The notes under the pieces: generated by a model
Told to the model about the DNA's origin: nothing
Seen by the model: only the letters and a program-made list of their open reading frames with translations
Database searches by the model: none
Program-made: the position numbers and the translations under genes
In this document: piece after piece, positions 32,571 through 41,436 of the stretch
Position numbering within the stretch: the first letter of the stretch is position 1
Layout of the letters: the number at the start of each line of letters is the position of its first letter
Assembly (NCBI RefSeq): GCF_900291955.1
Contig: NZ_OLMR01000007.1
Coordinates: 1 to 64,000, forward strand
Direction of reading: 5' to 3'
Origin: Pseudoruminococcus massiliensis
Lineage (GTDB): Bacteria; Bacillota; Clostridia; Oscillospirales; Acutalibacteraceae
Length of the DNA: 64,000 nt

Positions 32571-32990
32571 TTCCCAAGAACCTTAAAAGTTTCGCTTGAG
32601 CCTTTTTTCTTTTGTTAACAACATTAGTTATTAAGTGCGGACTTTGTCCGCACTTAGAGTGCAAAGAATGTTAAGGGCGTTGCCCTTAAAACCTACCAAA
32701 GGCTCTGCCTTTGGAAACCGCAAGCCTTTAAAAAAGGCTTGACCTAAACTTTGAGTATCCTTAGGAAATCTGTTAGCTAATCGGCAGTTAATTGGTAATT
32801 TCTTAGACCGCGTCAACAAACTTCCATTACGAATGTCGAGGTTTTGCTTGCAAAACCGATTCCGCGTCTTGGGTGCGGCGGCTCGCCGCTTAAGGGCGTT
32901 GCCCTTAAAACCTATGAGGGACTCCGTCCCTCAACCCTGCAAGCCTTTAAAAAGGCTTGAGCGAAACTTTTGAGTGTCTTATGGAAGGTT
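32571..32990. repeat. Modular palindromic element inside the sulfur operon
   Basis: Two half units joined: 32571-32770 begins actttcccaagaacct and carries gtgcggactttgtccgcac, aagggcgttgccctt and ccaaaggctctgcctttgg; 32770-32990 has the accgcgtcaacaaac stretch, gcggcggctcgccgc, gagggactccgtccctc and the right terminus gagcgaaacttttgagtgtc ttatggaag. It separates the hcyD-like and aprA genes. Confidence 0.85.
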
Positions 32991-32995
32991 TATTC

Positions 32996-33409
32996 TTAAT
33001 CCTCTATTATGAGTTCTTCTTTTTCTGCGGTATCTCCAGTGATTTTGAATGAATTTAATACAGGCTCGGCTCTATTCATAAGAGATAAAATCATATAGCT
33101 TGCTTTGCTGTCATAGGCAAGTCTTTTATCCTCTTCCGAGGGTCTTGATGGCGACTCTGGGTGAGAATGCCAGTTGCCAAGAGGTGCGTAACCTTTACTT
33201 CTCATATCCTTGATTGTGGCAAGCTGTTCTTTCGGGTCAAGTGTAAAATGCTCATTGGAATGGTCTATATTTGTGAGAAGATAGACTTCCTTTATTGTCT
33301 TATCACCGTTTTCAACTATACCTGCAATCAGACCGCAAGCCTCATTTGGAAGTTCTTTTTCTGCGTGTGCAAGAATTTTTTCATAATCTGATTTTGATAA
33401 CTTAATCAT
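32996..33409 (-). CDS. JAMM/Mov34 metallopeptidase, probable carrier-protein processing
   Basis: 137 residues with the JAMM signature: E23, H81-x-H83, S91 and D94 (HSHPESPSRPSEED). JAMM peptidases next to ThiS-like carriers remove residues after the C-terminal diglycine. The carrier here ends in GGGQ. By analogy with HcyD of Wolinella and Mec+ of mycobacteria, it would free the carrier's Gly carboxylate for thiocarboxylation. It overlaps the ThiF-like stop by four bases. Confidence 0.85.
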   Translation of the reverse strand: MIKLSKSDYEKILAHAEKELPNEACGLIAGIVENGDKTIKEVYLLTNIDHSNEHFTLDPKEQLATIKDMRSKGYAPLGNWHSHPESPSRPSEEDKRLAYDSKASYMILSLMNRAEPVLNSFKITGDTAEKEELIIED

Positions 33410-34218
33410 AAATGTACACCGTCACATTCCGCCTGTTCGTAGTCGATAAGTTTTGTGATAGTCGGGTGCTTGCCACAAATTGGGCAATTATCTGTATTGC
33501 TTGGAAGCTTAACCTTTCTGAACTCCATTTTAAGAGCATCATATGTAAGGAGATAGCCTGTAAGCAAATCGCCCTGACCAAGAATATACTTGATAGCTTC
33601 CATTGCCTGAAGACTTCCGATAATTCCACCCATTGCACCAATAACTCCTGCTTGCTTACAAGTGGGAACAGCGTCCTTTGGAGGTGGATTTCTGAATACA
33701 CATCTATAACAAGGACCTTTTCCTGGAACATAAGTCATAAGCTGTCCCTGAAAACGAATGATTCCTGCGTGTGAGAATGGTTTCTTTGCCATTACGCAAG
33801 CATCATTGATAAGGAATTTTGCTGGGAAGTTATCTGTGCCATCAATAACGAAATCGTAGTCCTTAATCAAATCAAGGATATTTTCACTTGTAACAAAGGT
33901 ATGATATGTAATAACCTTAACATCAGGGTTGATTTTTTCCATAGTTTTCTTTGCGGATTCAACCTTTGGAGTTCCAACATCTTTTGTTGTGTGAATAACC
34001 TGACGCTGAAGATTTGATAAATCTACATCATCTGCATCGGCGATACCAATAGTTCCAACACCTGCTGCTGCAAGATATAGAGCAACCGGTGAACCTAAAC
34101 CGCCTGCACCAATGATGAGAACCTTAGCATTGAGGAGCTTTTTCTGTCCTTTTGCTCCAACTTCTTTTAATATAATGTGTCTTGAATAACGCTCAAGCTG
34201 TTCGTTTGTGAAAGCCAT
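33406..34218 (-). CDS. ThiF/MoeB/HesA E1-like adenylyltransferase
   Basis: 270 residues. GAGGLGS near residue 36 is the nucleotide loop; DADDVDLSNLQRQVIH, and two CxxC zinc pairs (CYRC and CPIC) are E1-family features. It would adenylate the C-terminal Gly of the carrier so a sulfur donor can form the thiocarboxylate. The ATGA-type overlap with hcyS-like and JAMM genes on either side supports one functional unit (HcyF-like). Confidence 0.9.
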   Translation of the reverse strand: MAFTNEQLERYSRHIILKEVGAKGQKKLLNAKVLIIGAGGLGSPVALYLAAAGVGTIGIADADDVDLSNLQRQVIHTTKDVGTPKVESAKKTMEKINPDVKVITYHTFVTSENILDLIKDYDFVIDGTDNFPAKFLINDACVMAKKPFSHAGIIRFQGQLMTYVPGKGPCYRCVFRNPPPKDAVPTCKQAGVIGAMGGIIGSLQAMEAIKYILGQGDLLTGYLLTYDALKMEFRKVKLPSNTDNCPICGKHPTITKLIDYEQAECDGVHL

Positions 34219-34424
34219 TACTGACCACCTCCCATAAAATAAAGAAACTCTACAACATCGCCGTCTTTGAAAGTTGTGCTTTCAAATGCACCGCTCTCGA
34301 CAAATTCATCGTTGATTGTAACTGTGACATATTCTGGGGTTTCTACCTTTTCATCTATAACGAGCTGTGCAACTGTAAGATTATCTGCAACCTCTTTGTT
34401 TACGCCTGCTACTGTGATTTTCAT
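34218..34424 (-). CDS. ThiS-like sulfur carrier protein
   Basis: 68 residues with a ubiquitin-like fold pattern: MKITVAGVNKEVADNLTVAQ and VVEFLYFMGGGQ. The C-terminus is GGGQ rather than GG, so trimming is needed before activation, which fits the JAMM gene two positions away. It overlaps the E1-like gene start by one base. It resembles HcyS, the carrier that donates sulfur to homocysteine synthesis. Confidence 0.85.
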   Translation of the reverse strand: MKITVAGVNKEVADNLTVAQLVIDEKVETPEYVTVTINDEFVESGAFESTTFKDGDVVEFLYFMGGGQ

Positions 34425-34439
34425 AATTATCTCTCCTGC

Positions 34440-34757
34440 TTACTTTAATTTTTCTATCTCATCAACTATTTCTGACTTCTTGACAGCACCTCTGAGTCTT
34501 AACTGCTCTTGACCGTCCTTAAAGAAAATAATTGTTGGTGATGCCTGAACTTCGTATTTTTCCATAAGAACTGAATCAAAGTTTATGTTTACCTTGACAA
34601 CCTTTAAGCTATCACCGTATTCTTTTTCAAGCTCCGAAAGGACTGGTGACAATCTTTTGCAAGGAATACAGCTATCTGAATAGAAGTCTGTTAAAACAAG
34701 CTTATCTGAATTAAGAACTTCCTGCTCAAAATTTTCTGTATTAACACGAACTGCCAT
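34440..34757 (-). CDS. Thioredoxin with CIPC active site
   Basis: 105 residues. The active site is C30-I-P-C33 (SCIPCK), unlike the usual CGPC. The family cis-Pro is in VQASPTIIFFKDGQ. In this operon it may reduce persulfides or support Sir or APS reduction. The unusual motif would shift redox potential; this is inference. Confidence 0.85.
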   Translation of the reverse strand: MAVRVNTENFEQEVLNSDKLVLTDFYSDSCIPCKRLSPVLSELEKEYGDSLKVVKVNINFDSVLMEKYEVQASPTIIFFKDGQEQLRLRGAVKKSEIVDEIEKLK

Positions 34758-35003
34758 TTAATCACCAACCTTTTTTACGATAAGATTATAAGTGCCGTCC
34801 TCATTATCTATGAGTTTCAGAATCTGATGTCCCTCTTCCTTAATGCTTCTAGGAACATTCTGAACTGGTTCGCCGTCATTCATCTTGACTGACAAAATCT
34901 GTCCGTCATCAATCTCCTCTAAGGCAACCTTTGCTTTTACAAAGGTTGTAGGGCAAACTACATCTGTAATATCTACGGTATCATCAATAATAAAATCAGC
35001 CAT
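34758..35003 (-). CDS. TusA-like sulfurtransferase
   Basis: 81 residues from the ATG at 35001-35003 (ttggaggcatacaa); the frame upstream is the sir C-terminus. The CPxT motif is VVCPTTFVKAKVAL with sulfur-binding C17. TusA proteins pass persulfide sulfur to partners; here it may feed the carrier or the E1-like enzyme. It overlaps sir by eight bases. Confidence 0.85.
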   Translation of the reverse strand: MADFIIDDTVDITDVVCPTTFVKAKVALEEIDDGQILSVKMNDGEPVQNVPRSIKEEGHQILKLIDNEDGTYNLIVKKVGD

Positions 35004-35856
35004 TGTATGCCTCCAAAATCTTTTCTTCAAATTTTTCTTTTCCTACTCGGTCTATTGTAAATTTGAAACGCTCGCTTAGCTTTGCATTATCCGCAAAAAA
35101 CTTTATAGCAGCATCACAAATTCTCATAAGCTTTTCTTTGTCCTCAATAAATGGGATTATTGTTTCGCCCTTGTTTATTGAATTACCAAACAAGCCACCA
35201 AAGGAAACTATATATCCATGAACTGTATCCCACGCATCTGTTGGGCAAGCCTTGAAGCATCTTCCGCAGAAATTACACTTGTTCTTGTCAACAGTGATTT
35301 TGCCGTCTTTAAGAGTGATTGCATTCTGTCGGCAAGCTTTTACACATACGCCACAACCGATACAATCGCTTTCTCTCCAATCGACCTTTATTCCGCCCTT
35401 GATTCCTAAGTCGTTTTCTTCGGATTTAAGGCAGTTATTCTGACAGCCTGTTATGCCGAACTTAAACTTATGTGGAAGCTCCATTGCGAAATATCTATCA
35501 TCAAGCTCCTTTGCAAGAGCATATGTATCAATACAGCCACTTGGACATACTGCTTGTCCCTGACAGGCAGTTATTGTACGAACTCTCGGTCCGCAGACGC
35601 CAGGCTCTACATCACCCGCTGCAAGTGTATTCTTAACTTCTTCTATATCATCTAACTTAATAAATGGAATTTCTACGCTCTGTCTTGATGTGAGATGTAC
35701 ATAACCATCTCCGTATTTATCAGAAACTTCTGCAATTTTTGCAAGCTGCTTAGCTGTAAGATTTCCTCCGACAACTCTCAACCTAAGAGAAAAATTATTT
35801 TTTTGTTTTTGACGCATAAATCCGCCTTTTTTAAGAGTTGCATAATCGACTGCCAT
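34996..35856 (-). CDS. Small siroheme sulfite reductase with ferredoxin domain
   Basis: 286 residues. A siroheme/4Fe-4S cysteine set appears in TACQGQAVCPSGCID and GITGCQNNCLKSE (C-x5-C and C-x3-C). A C-terminal part has two ferredoxin clusters: CIGCGVCVKACRQ and CNFCGRCFKACP. The overall pattern resembles AsrC or Fsr-like small sulfite reductases. It would turn AprAB-made sulfite into sulfide for the carrier. gcaaggaggagtaacaa precedes the ATG. Confidence 0.87.
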   Translation of the reverse strand: MAVDYATLKKGGFMRQKQKNNFSLRLRVVGGNLTAKQLAKIAEVSDKYGDGYVHLTSRQSVEIPFIKLDDIEEVKNTLAAGDVEPGVCGPRVRTITACQGQAVCPSGCIDTYALAKELDDRYFAMELPHKFKFGITGCQNNCLKSEENDLGIKGGIKVDWRESDCIGCGVCVKACRQNAITLKDGKITVDKNKCNFCGRCFKACPTDAWDTVHGYIVSFGGLFGNSINKGETIIPFIEDKEKLMRICDAAIKFFADNAKLSERFKFTIDRVGKEKFEEKILEAYNG

Positions 35857-35914
35857 TTGTTACTCCTCCTTGCAAGGAATTCTCTCCCTTGACCTAAACT
35901 TTATTTATAAAATG

Positions 35915-37162
35915 TTAAGAATTATAGCTGGAAGCATTCATCTTATTTATTGCTTGCTCGAAGTCTTCTATCAAGTCTTTTATATCCTCTATACCAACGC
36001 TTACTCGAATACTATCTTCATAAACGCCTGCGGATTGCTTCTGAGCTTCTGTACTATGAGCATATATCGTGCTTGATGGGTGAATAACAAGAGTTCTTAC
36101 ATCACCTATATTAGTAGCGTTTATTGAGTATTTAAGGTTATTGATAAGATTAAAGGCTCTCTCTTTGCTACCTGCACGAATTGTTAAGATTGCTCCACCT
36201 TTTCCATTAAACATTCGCTTTGCAAGCGGATAATATGGTGAGCTTTCAAGGGCTGGGTAATTAACTTCAACTCCATCTGCTGTGCTTAGATATTTAGCAA
36301 GCTTCAGTGCGTTATCACAAATACGCTCCATTCGTAAACCGAGAGTTTCAAGACCAACGGAATTAAGGAATGCGTTGAATGGTGAAAGACAACAACCAAC
36401 ATTTCTCCATATTCCGTTTCTTAGCTTTGCGAGATAAGCAAATTTTCCATACTTCTTATATTCAGCCATTCCCTTATACTTATCAGTATCCCATTTAAAA
36501 TTGCCACTGTCAACTATTATTCCGCTTATGGAATTTCCTCCGCCATTTATATACTTTGATGAGGAATGAATTACTATATCTGCTCCGAAATCTATCGGTC
36601 GGATAAGATAGAAAGTAGCTGTTGTGCTATCTATTATAAGCGGAATATTATATTTATGAACCAGCTCTGAAACCTCTTTTATATCGACAATATCAAGCTT
36701 TGGATTTCCTATAAGTTCTGTAAAAACTGCCTTTGTTTTATTATTTATAAGAGGTTCTATGCTTTCGGCTGAAATATGCTCTACGAACTTAGTTGTAATT
36801 CCGAAAGCTTTCAGGTCTGAGAACAAATCTATCGTTCCTCCGAAAAGCCCTGAACCTGCTATAATCTCATCGCCAGCTTCTAATATATTTAAAAGTGACA
36901 TTGTAACAGCCGCCATACCTGATGAACAGGCAATCGCCCCTATTCCATTTTCGATAGAAGCAACTCGGCTCTCGAAAGATGAAACTGTCGGATTACTTAT
37001 TCTTGTGTATGCAAAACCAGTGGCTTTATTATTAAAGACTTTTTCGAGCTGTTCAGCAGATTCCTGCGAGAAAGCACTTACCTGATAAATCGGAGTAAGT
37101 GTAGCTCCTGTCTTTTTATCAATTTCAAATCCTCGGTGCAATAAAGCTGTATTGAACTCCAT
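35915..37162 (-). CDS. metY: O-acetylhomoserine sulfhydrylase
   Basis: 415 residues from the ATG at 37160-37162 (ggttggtgatatt); an ORF-track start at 37204 lacks a site. The Cys/Met PLP family is shown by IACSSGMAAVTMSLLNILEA (~90), the PLP-Lys in VIHSSSKYINGGGNSI and an HPSSTIYAHS region. It makes homocysteine from O-acetylhomoserine and a sulfur source. In the Hcy pathway the source is the carrier thiocarboxylate rather than free sulfide; this gene heads the operon that encodes those carriers. Confidence 0.9.
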   Translation of the reverse strand: MEFNTALLHRGFEIDKKTGATLTPIYQVSAFSQESAEQLEKVFNNKATGFAYTRISNPTVSSFESRVASIENGIGAIACSSGMAAVTMSLLNILEAGDEIIAGSGLFGGTIDLFSDLKAFGITTKFVEHISAESIEPLINNKTKAVFTELIGNPKLDIVDIKEVSELVHKYNIPLIIDSTTATFYLIRPIDFGADIVIHSSSKYINGGGNSISGIIVDSGNFKWDTDKYKGMAEYKKYGKFAYLAKLRNGIWRNVGCCLSPFNAFLNSVGLETLGLRMERICDNALKLAKYLSTADGVEVNYPALESSPYYPLAKRMFNGKGGAILTIRAGSKERAFNLINNLKYSINATNIGDVRTLVIHPSSTIYAHSTEAQKQSAGVYEDSIRVSVGIEDIKDLIEDFEQAINKMNASSYNS

Positions 37163-37205
37163 AATATCACCAACCCTTTTCAACAAACCTTGAAGTGCTT
37201 CCAAT

Positions 37206-37362
37206 TATAACCTACTTAACATATAATTTCAATAGGTATTATAAGATTTTAGCGTTTTACATAATTTTAATTTTTATAGAAGGCTATTTTTTACATTTCT
37301 TACAATGTCTATTTATTTAGTATATATTGATTTTCCAGAAATTCTGTGATAACCTATTATTA
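37206..37362. promoter_or_regulatory. Divergent regulatory region between metY and the Rrf2 gene
   Basis: An inverted pair ataaccta (37207-37214) and taggtattat (~37233-37242) and a third related site ataacctattat (37349-37360) sit between the two divergent genes. They are plausible operator sites for the Rrf2 protein. Confidence 0.5.
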
Positions 37363-37413
37363 ATATATGTTTCGTATGTAATTAGATGAGATTTTATAAG
37401 GAGCGTGTTCTTT

Positions 37414-37866
37414 TTGAAAGTACCAATGAAAGTTCAATTAGGTATTATGGCTATGATAGATATTGCCACAAATTCACAAGGCGGACGAGTTGTTACCACA
37501 ACAAGTATTTCTAAGCGTCAGAATATTTCCCCGAAGTATCTTGAACAGATACTCCCTGCTCTAAGACTTGCTATGCTTATAAGAAGTCAGAAAGGTTCTA
37601 ACGGTGGATATATCATAACAAAACCATGTAATCAAATTACCTTAAAGGATATTATAAATGCACTTGACCCTAATATTCTTTCTGATGTTTATTTTGATAC
37701 TAATAACAAAAATTCAACTATGATAGATACTATAAATGATGATTTATGGAATAATATGACTTCATATTTGCAGAACTATACGGAGAAAATTACGCTTAAA
37801 GATATTTGTGATGATTACCGCCAAAGACTTGATAACCAAGAGGCTCAGTTTATGTATTATATTTGA
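37414..37866 (+). CDS. Rrf2-family transcriptional regulator, CymR-like
   Basis: About 150 residues from a TTG 10 bases after aaggag; a GTG at 37405 is too close to that site. The winged HTH is MKVQLGIMAMIDIATNSQGG, ISKRQNISPKYLEQILPALR and SQKGSNGGYIITKP. No cysteine set for an iron-sulfur cluster is present, unlike IscR or NsrR. Divergent to the sulfur operon, it may regulate it, as CymR does for cysteine genes in Bacillus. Confidence 0.85.
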   Translation: MKVPMKVQLGIMAMIDIATNSQGGRVVTTTSISKRQNISPKYLEQILPALRLAMLIRSQKGSNGGYIITKPCNQITLKDIINALDPNILSDVYFDTNNKNSTMIDTINDDLWNNMTSYLQNYTEKITLKDICDDYRQRLDNQEAQFMYYI

Positions 37867-37867
37867 C

Positions 37868-38355
37868 AAGCTTCTCTAAGACAATTAAAGTTTAGGTCAA
37901 GGCGGAGTGCCTCCGCGGTCAAGACGCGGAATCGCTCGGCTCTGCCTCGCTCGTGGTTAATTAGATAAGATTGTTACCGCGGTCGATGAAACTACCGAGC
38001 GGGCGAACACAGTTCGCCCCTACGATTAGCTGACAGATTTTTCTAAGACAACTGAAAATTTAGGTCAAGCCTTTTTAAAGGCTTGCGGTTTCCAAAGGCG
38101 GAGCCTTTGGTGGGTTTTAAGGGCAACGCCCTTAACATTCTTTGCACTCTAAGTGCGGACAAAGTCCGCACTTAATAACTAATGTTGCTAACAAAAGAAA
38201 AAAGCGGCGGATAAAATCCGCCGCTCAGGAGTAAAGAATGTTGGGCTTCGCCCAAAAGTGTTTCGCTCTCTGCGGAGAGCGACAAGGGCGTTGCCCTTGA
38301 CCTACGAGCCTTTAAAAAGGCTCGAGCGAAACTTTTAAGGTTCTTGGGAAAGTAA
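37868..38355. repeat. Modular palindromic element (composite)
   Basis: A left half (37868-38045) has the ccgcggtcaagacgcggaat module and gggcgaacacagttcgccc. A full unit (38043-38355) has aggcttgcgg, ccaaaggcggagcctttgg, aagggcaacgccctt, gtgcggacaaagtccgcac, ggcggataaaatccgcc, ttgggcttcgcccaa, cgctctctgcggagagcg, aagggcgttgccctt and terminus gagcgaaacttttaaggttc ttgggaaag. Confidence 0.87.
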
Positions 38356-38365
38356 GTAAACTAAG

Positions 38366-38402
38366 AAAAAAACAGCCCAAGGATAATTTCCTTGAGCTGT
38401 TT
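38366..38402 (-). terminator. Terminator after serA
   Basis: On the minus strand AACAGCTCAAGGA and TCCTTGGGCTGTT pair with one mismatch and are followed by TTTTTTTC. Confidence 0.78.
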
Positions 38403-38423
38403 TATTATGCTTATTTAAATCAA

Positions 38424-39569
38424 TTACTTGATTACTCTTACCTTGATAACGCCATCAATAGCTTCAATAGCAGCTACATCAAAATCGCCTGTTACATCAA
38501 GTATTGTGTATGCGTATTCTTTTCTTGACTTGCTCTGCATATTCTCAATGTTAGCACCTGCAAGAGCAGTTGTTACTGCACTAATCATATTTGGAACATT
38601 CTTGTGAATAACACAAATTCTTGTACCTGTGCCACGAACCATAGAAACCGCTGGAAGTGTTACAGAATTCTTGATATTACCATTCTCGAGGTAGTCCTTA
38701 ATCTCATCAGCAGCCATCTTTGCACAATTATCCTCTGATTCAGGTGTAGACGCACCGAGGTGAGGTGTTACGATTACATTCTCAACATCGAGAAGCTCTG
38801 GTGCTGCAAAGTCTGTTATATACTTTGCAATCTTGCCATCAGCAACTGCTGTAAGAACTGCTTCGTTATCAGCTAAATCTCCACGAGCAAAGTTGAGAAT
38901 ACGAACACCGTCTTTCATCTTTGCAATATTTTCCTTGCCGATTACGCCCTTTGTTTCTGGTGTGAGCGGAACATGAAGTGTGATATAATCGCTATTCTCG
39001 AAAATATCATTAAGAGAAACAACATGCTTAACCTTTGGTGAAAGTCCCCATGCTGCATCAACAGAAATGAATGGGTCATAGCCAAGAACATTCATTCCAA
39101 GTGAAACTGCTGCATTAGCAACAAGAATACCAATAGCACCAAGACCGATTACGCCAAGTGTCTTACCCTTTATTTCAGGACCGACAAACTGGCTCTTGCC
39201 TTTTTCTACGAGCTTTGCTGCATCTGCATTATCCTTGAGAGTCTTTGCCCACTCGATACCCTCAACAATCTTTCTTGAGCTGAGGAACAATGCTGAAAGA
39301 ACAAGCTCCTTAACAGCATTTGCATTAGCACCAGGTGTATTGAAAACTACGATACCCTGCTCTGTGCATTTATCAAGAGGAATATTGTTGACACCTGCAC
39401 CTGCTCTTGCGATTGCAAGAAGGCTTGAAGGAAGTTCCATATCATGCATAGATGCTGAACGAACGAGAACTGCATCAGGATTTTCAACAGAATCTGCAAC
39501 ATTGTAATTATCGCCAAGACGGGAAAGTCCTGCCTTAGAGATTTTATTAAGTGTAAGAATATTATACAT
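38424..39569 (-). CDS. serA: D-3-phosphoglycerate dehydrogenase
   Basis: 381 residues from the ATG at 39567-39569. Rossmann motif VIGLGAIGILVANAAVSLGM, NFARGDLADNEAV and a TPHLGASTPESEDN His motif. A C-terminal ACT domain (from ~310, RICVIHKNVPNMISAVTTAL) likely binds serine. It is the first enzyme of serine synthesis, directly after serC in one operon. Confidence 0.92.
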   Translation of the reverse strand: MYNILTLNKISKAGLSRLGDNYNVADSVENPDAVLVRSASMHDMELPSSLLAIARAGAGVNNIPLDKCTEQGIVVFNTPGANANAVKELVLSALFLSSRKIVEGIEWAKTLKDNADAAKLVEKGKSQFVGPEIKGKTLGVIGLGAIGILVANAAVSLGMNVLGYDPFISVDAAWGLSPKVKHVVSLNDIFENSDYITLHVPLTPETKGVIGKENIAKMKDGVRILNFARGDLADNEAVLTAVADGKIAKYITDFAAPELLDVENVIVTPHLGASTPESEDNCAKMAADEIKDYLENGNIKNSVTLPAVSMVRGTGTRICVIHKNVPNMISAVTTALAGANIENMQSKSRKEYAYTILDVTGDFDVAAIEAIDGVIKVRVIK

Positions 39570-39598
39570 TAAAATCAACCCTCTAATGTTATTTGTAA

Positions 39599-40684
39599 TT
39601 AGGCGTTCTTAGCCTCGAACTCTGCCATAAACTTAACAAGAGCTTCTACACCCTCATATGGCATTGCATTATAGATAGAAGCACGCATACCGCCAACTGT
39701 TCTATGTCCCTTGATGTTGACAAGACCTTGCTCTGTTGCTTCCTTAACGAACTTAGCATCAAGCTCATCACTGCCTGTAACGAATGGTACATTCATAAGT
39801 GAACGGTCTTCAGGAACAACTGTGCCTCTGAACATCTTAGAGTTATCGAGGAAGTTATAAAGCAATGCTGCTTTCTTCTCGTTAAGCTTCTGCATATTCT
39901 CAAGACCGCCGATTTCGTTCTTAATCCACTCAAGAACAAGCTTTGCAATGTAGATTGTATAGCAAGGTGGTGTATTGAACATAGAGCCGTTATCTGCGTG
40001 TGTCTTATAGTCGAGCATTGTAGGAGTGATGTCACGAGCGTGACCAATAAGGTCCTCACGAATGATTACTACTGTAAGACCAGCAGGAGCCATGTTCTTC
40101 TGAGCACCTGCATAAACCATACCAAACTTAGAAATATCAAGTGGTGTGGAAAGAATGCAAGAAGAAATATCAGCAACAAGTGGTACATTTCCTGTTTCAG
40201 GGATTTCGTGATAAACTGTACCATAGATTGTATTATTCATACAAATATAGAAATAGTCAGCATCCTTTGTGAATGTTGATGGGTCGAGCTTAGGAATATA
40301 TGAGAAAGTCTTATCCTTAGAGGAAGCAACTACATTAGCTTCACCATAGCGTGCAGCCTCTTTATAAGCCTTTGTTGCCCATTGACCTGTAAGAACATAA
40401 TCAGCCTTGCCTGAACCATTCATAAGGTTGAGAGGAATAGCAGCGAACTGTGTTGATGCACCGCCCTGGAGGAAGAGAACCTTATAGTTATCAGGAATGT
40501 TCATAACCTCACGAAGAAGGCTCTCAGCACCCTCGATAATTGTACCGTAAATCTTTGAACGGTGGCTCATCTCCATAACGGATTGACCGCTGCCCTCATA
40601 GTCCAGCATTTCTGCTGCTGCCTTTTTAAGAACTGATTCGGGAAGCATAGAAGGGCCTGCCGAAAAATTGTATACTCTGCTCAT
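39599..40684 (-). CDS. serC: Phosphoserine aminotransferase
   Basis: 361 residues, starting MSRVYNFSAGPSMLPESVLK. PLP Lys lies in MVYAGAQKNMAPAGLTVVII; SMFNTPPCYTIYIAKLVLEW and GGMRASIYNAMPYEGV are family motifs. It makes phosphoserine from phosphohydroxypyruvate. It is the first gene of the serC-serA operon, with a consensus promoter just upstream. Confidence 0.95.
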   Translation of the reverse strand: MSRVYNFSAGPSMLPESVLKKAAAEMLDYEGSGQSVMEMSHRSKIYGTIIEGAESLLREVMNIPDNYKVLFLQGGASTQFAAIPLNLMNGSGKADYVLTGQWATKAYKEAARYGEANVVASSKDKTFSYIPKLDPSTFTKDADYFYICMNNTIYGTVYHEIPETGNVPLVADISSCILSTPLDISKFGMVYAGAQKNMAPAGLTVVIIREDLIGHARDITPTMLDYKTHADNGSMFNTPPCYTIYIAKLVLEWIKNEIGGLENMQKLNEKKAALLYNFLDNSKMFRGTVVPEDRSLMNVPFVTGSDELDAKFVKEATEQGLVNIKGHRTVGGMRASIYNAMPYEGVEALVKFMAEFEAKNA

Positions 40685-40746
40685 TATATTTAGCCTCCAA
40701 TAAATTTGCGGTTTTTCCGCATAATATTATGATAAGTACTTCTTTA

Positions 40747-40775
40747 ATTATAGTGCTTATAAATCGCCTTGTCAA
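40747..40775 (-). promoter_or_regulatory. Consensus promoter of serC-serA
   Basis: On the minus strand TTGACA, a 17-base spacer and TATAAT give a perfect sigma-A promoter, about 65 bases upstream of the serC start. Confidence 0.85.
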
Positions 40776-40861
40776 TATAAAGACTCCTAAAAAATCCGCA
40801 TAAATTGACAGTGTTTCTTGCATATTATGCAGATTATGTTGCAAAAAGAATTATATTTACA

Positions 40862-41380
40862 TCAATCACACAGATTTTTTAATGTAAATTTGCCGTTCTC
40901 ATAAATCATATAGCTATGATTACTTCCGTTTTTTGGAATGGAAACTGAGCCTGGATTTACATAATAAAATTCTCCAAAAGCTTCATTTGCAGGAATATGC
41001 GTGTGTCCATTCAAAAGAATATCTCCGCTTTTAAGCATTGGTGAATTTTGTGGGTTAAATTTATGTCCATGTGTAGCATAAATAGTTTTATTTCCGTCAT
41101 AAATTATTGCATATTCTGCCATAATCGGAAAATCTAAAACCATTTGGTCAACCTCTGTATCACAGTTTCCACGAACGCATATTATCTCGTTTTTCAGAGA
41201 ATTAAGAATCAATATAACGCCTTTTGGATTATATCCGAGTGGTAAATCATTTCGTGGTCCATGATATAGTAAATCGCCAAGAAGTAACAGTTTATCCGCA
41301 CTCTCTTCACGATATTTTTCAGCCATAATTTTACAGTAATGTTCTGAGCCATGAATATCTGATGCTATAAAAATCTTCAT
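40862..41380 (-). CDS. YfcE-type metallophosphoesterase
   Basis: 172 residues from the ATG at 41378-41380 (aggagtgttaaa upstream); the long upstream frame runs through a repeat. Motifs FIASDIHGSEH, LLLGDLLYHGPRND, CVRGNCDTEV and NGHTHIPA are the binuclear-metal calcineurin-like set. Members hydrolyse small phosphodiesters. Local partners do not identify the substrate. Confidence 0.9.
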   Translation of the reverse strand: MKIFIASDIHGSEHYCKIMAEKYREESADKLLLLGDLLYHGPRNDLPLGYNPKGVILILNSLKNEIICVRGNCDTEVDQMVLDFPIMAEYAIIYDGNKTIYATHGHKFNPQNSPMLKSGDILLNGHTHIPANEAFGEFYYVNPGSVSIPKNGSNHSYMIYENGKFTLKNLCD

Positions 41381-41436
41381 TTTAACACTCCTAACAAAAG
41401 CATTTATTACATAATACTCTCTACTTCTATTTTTTG

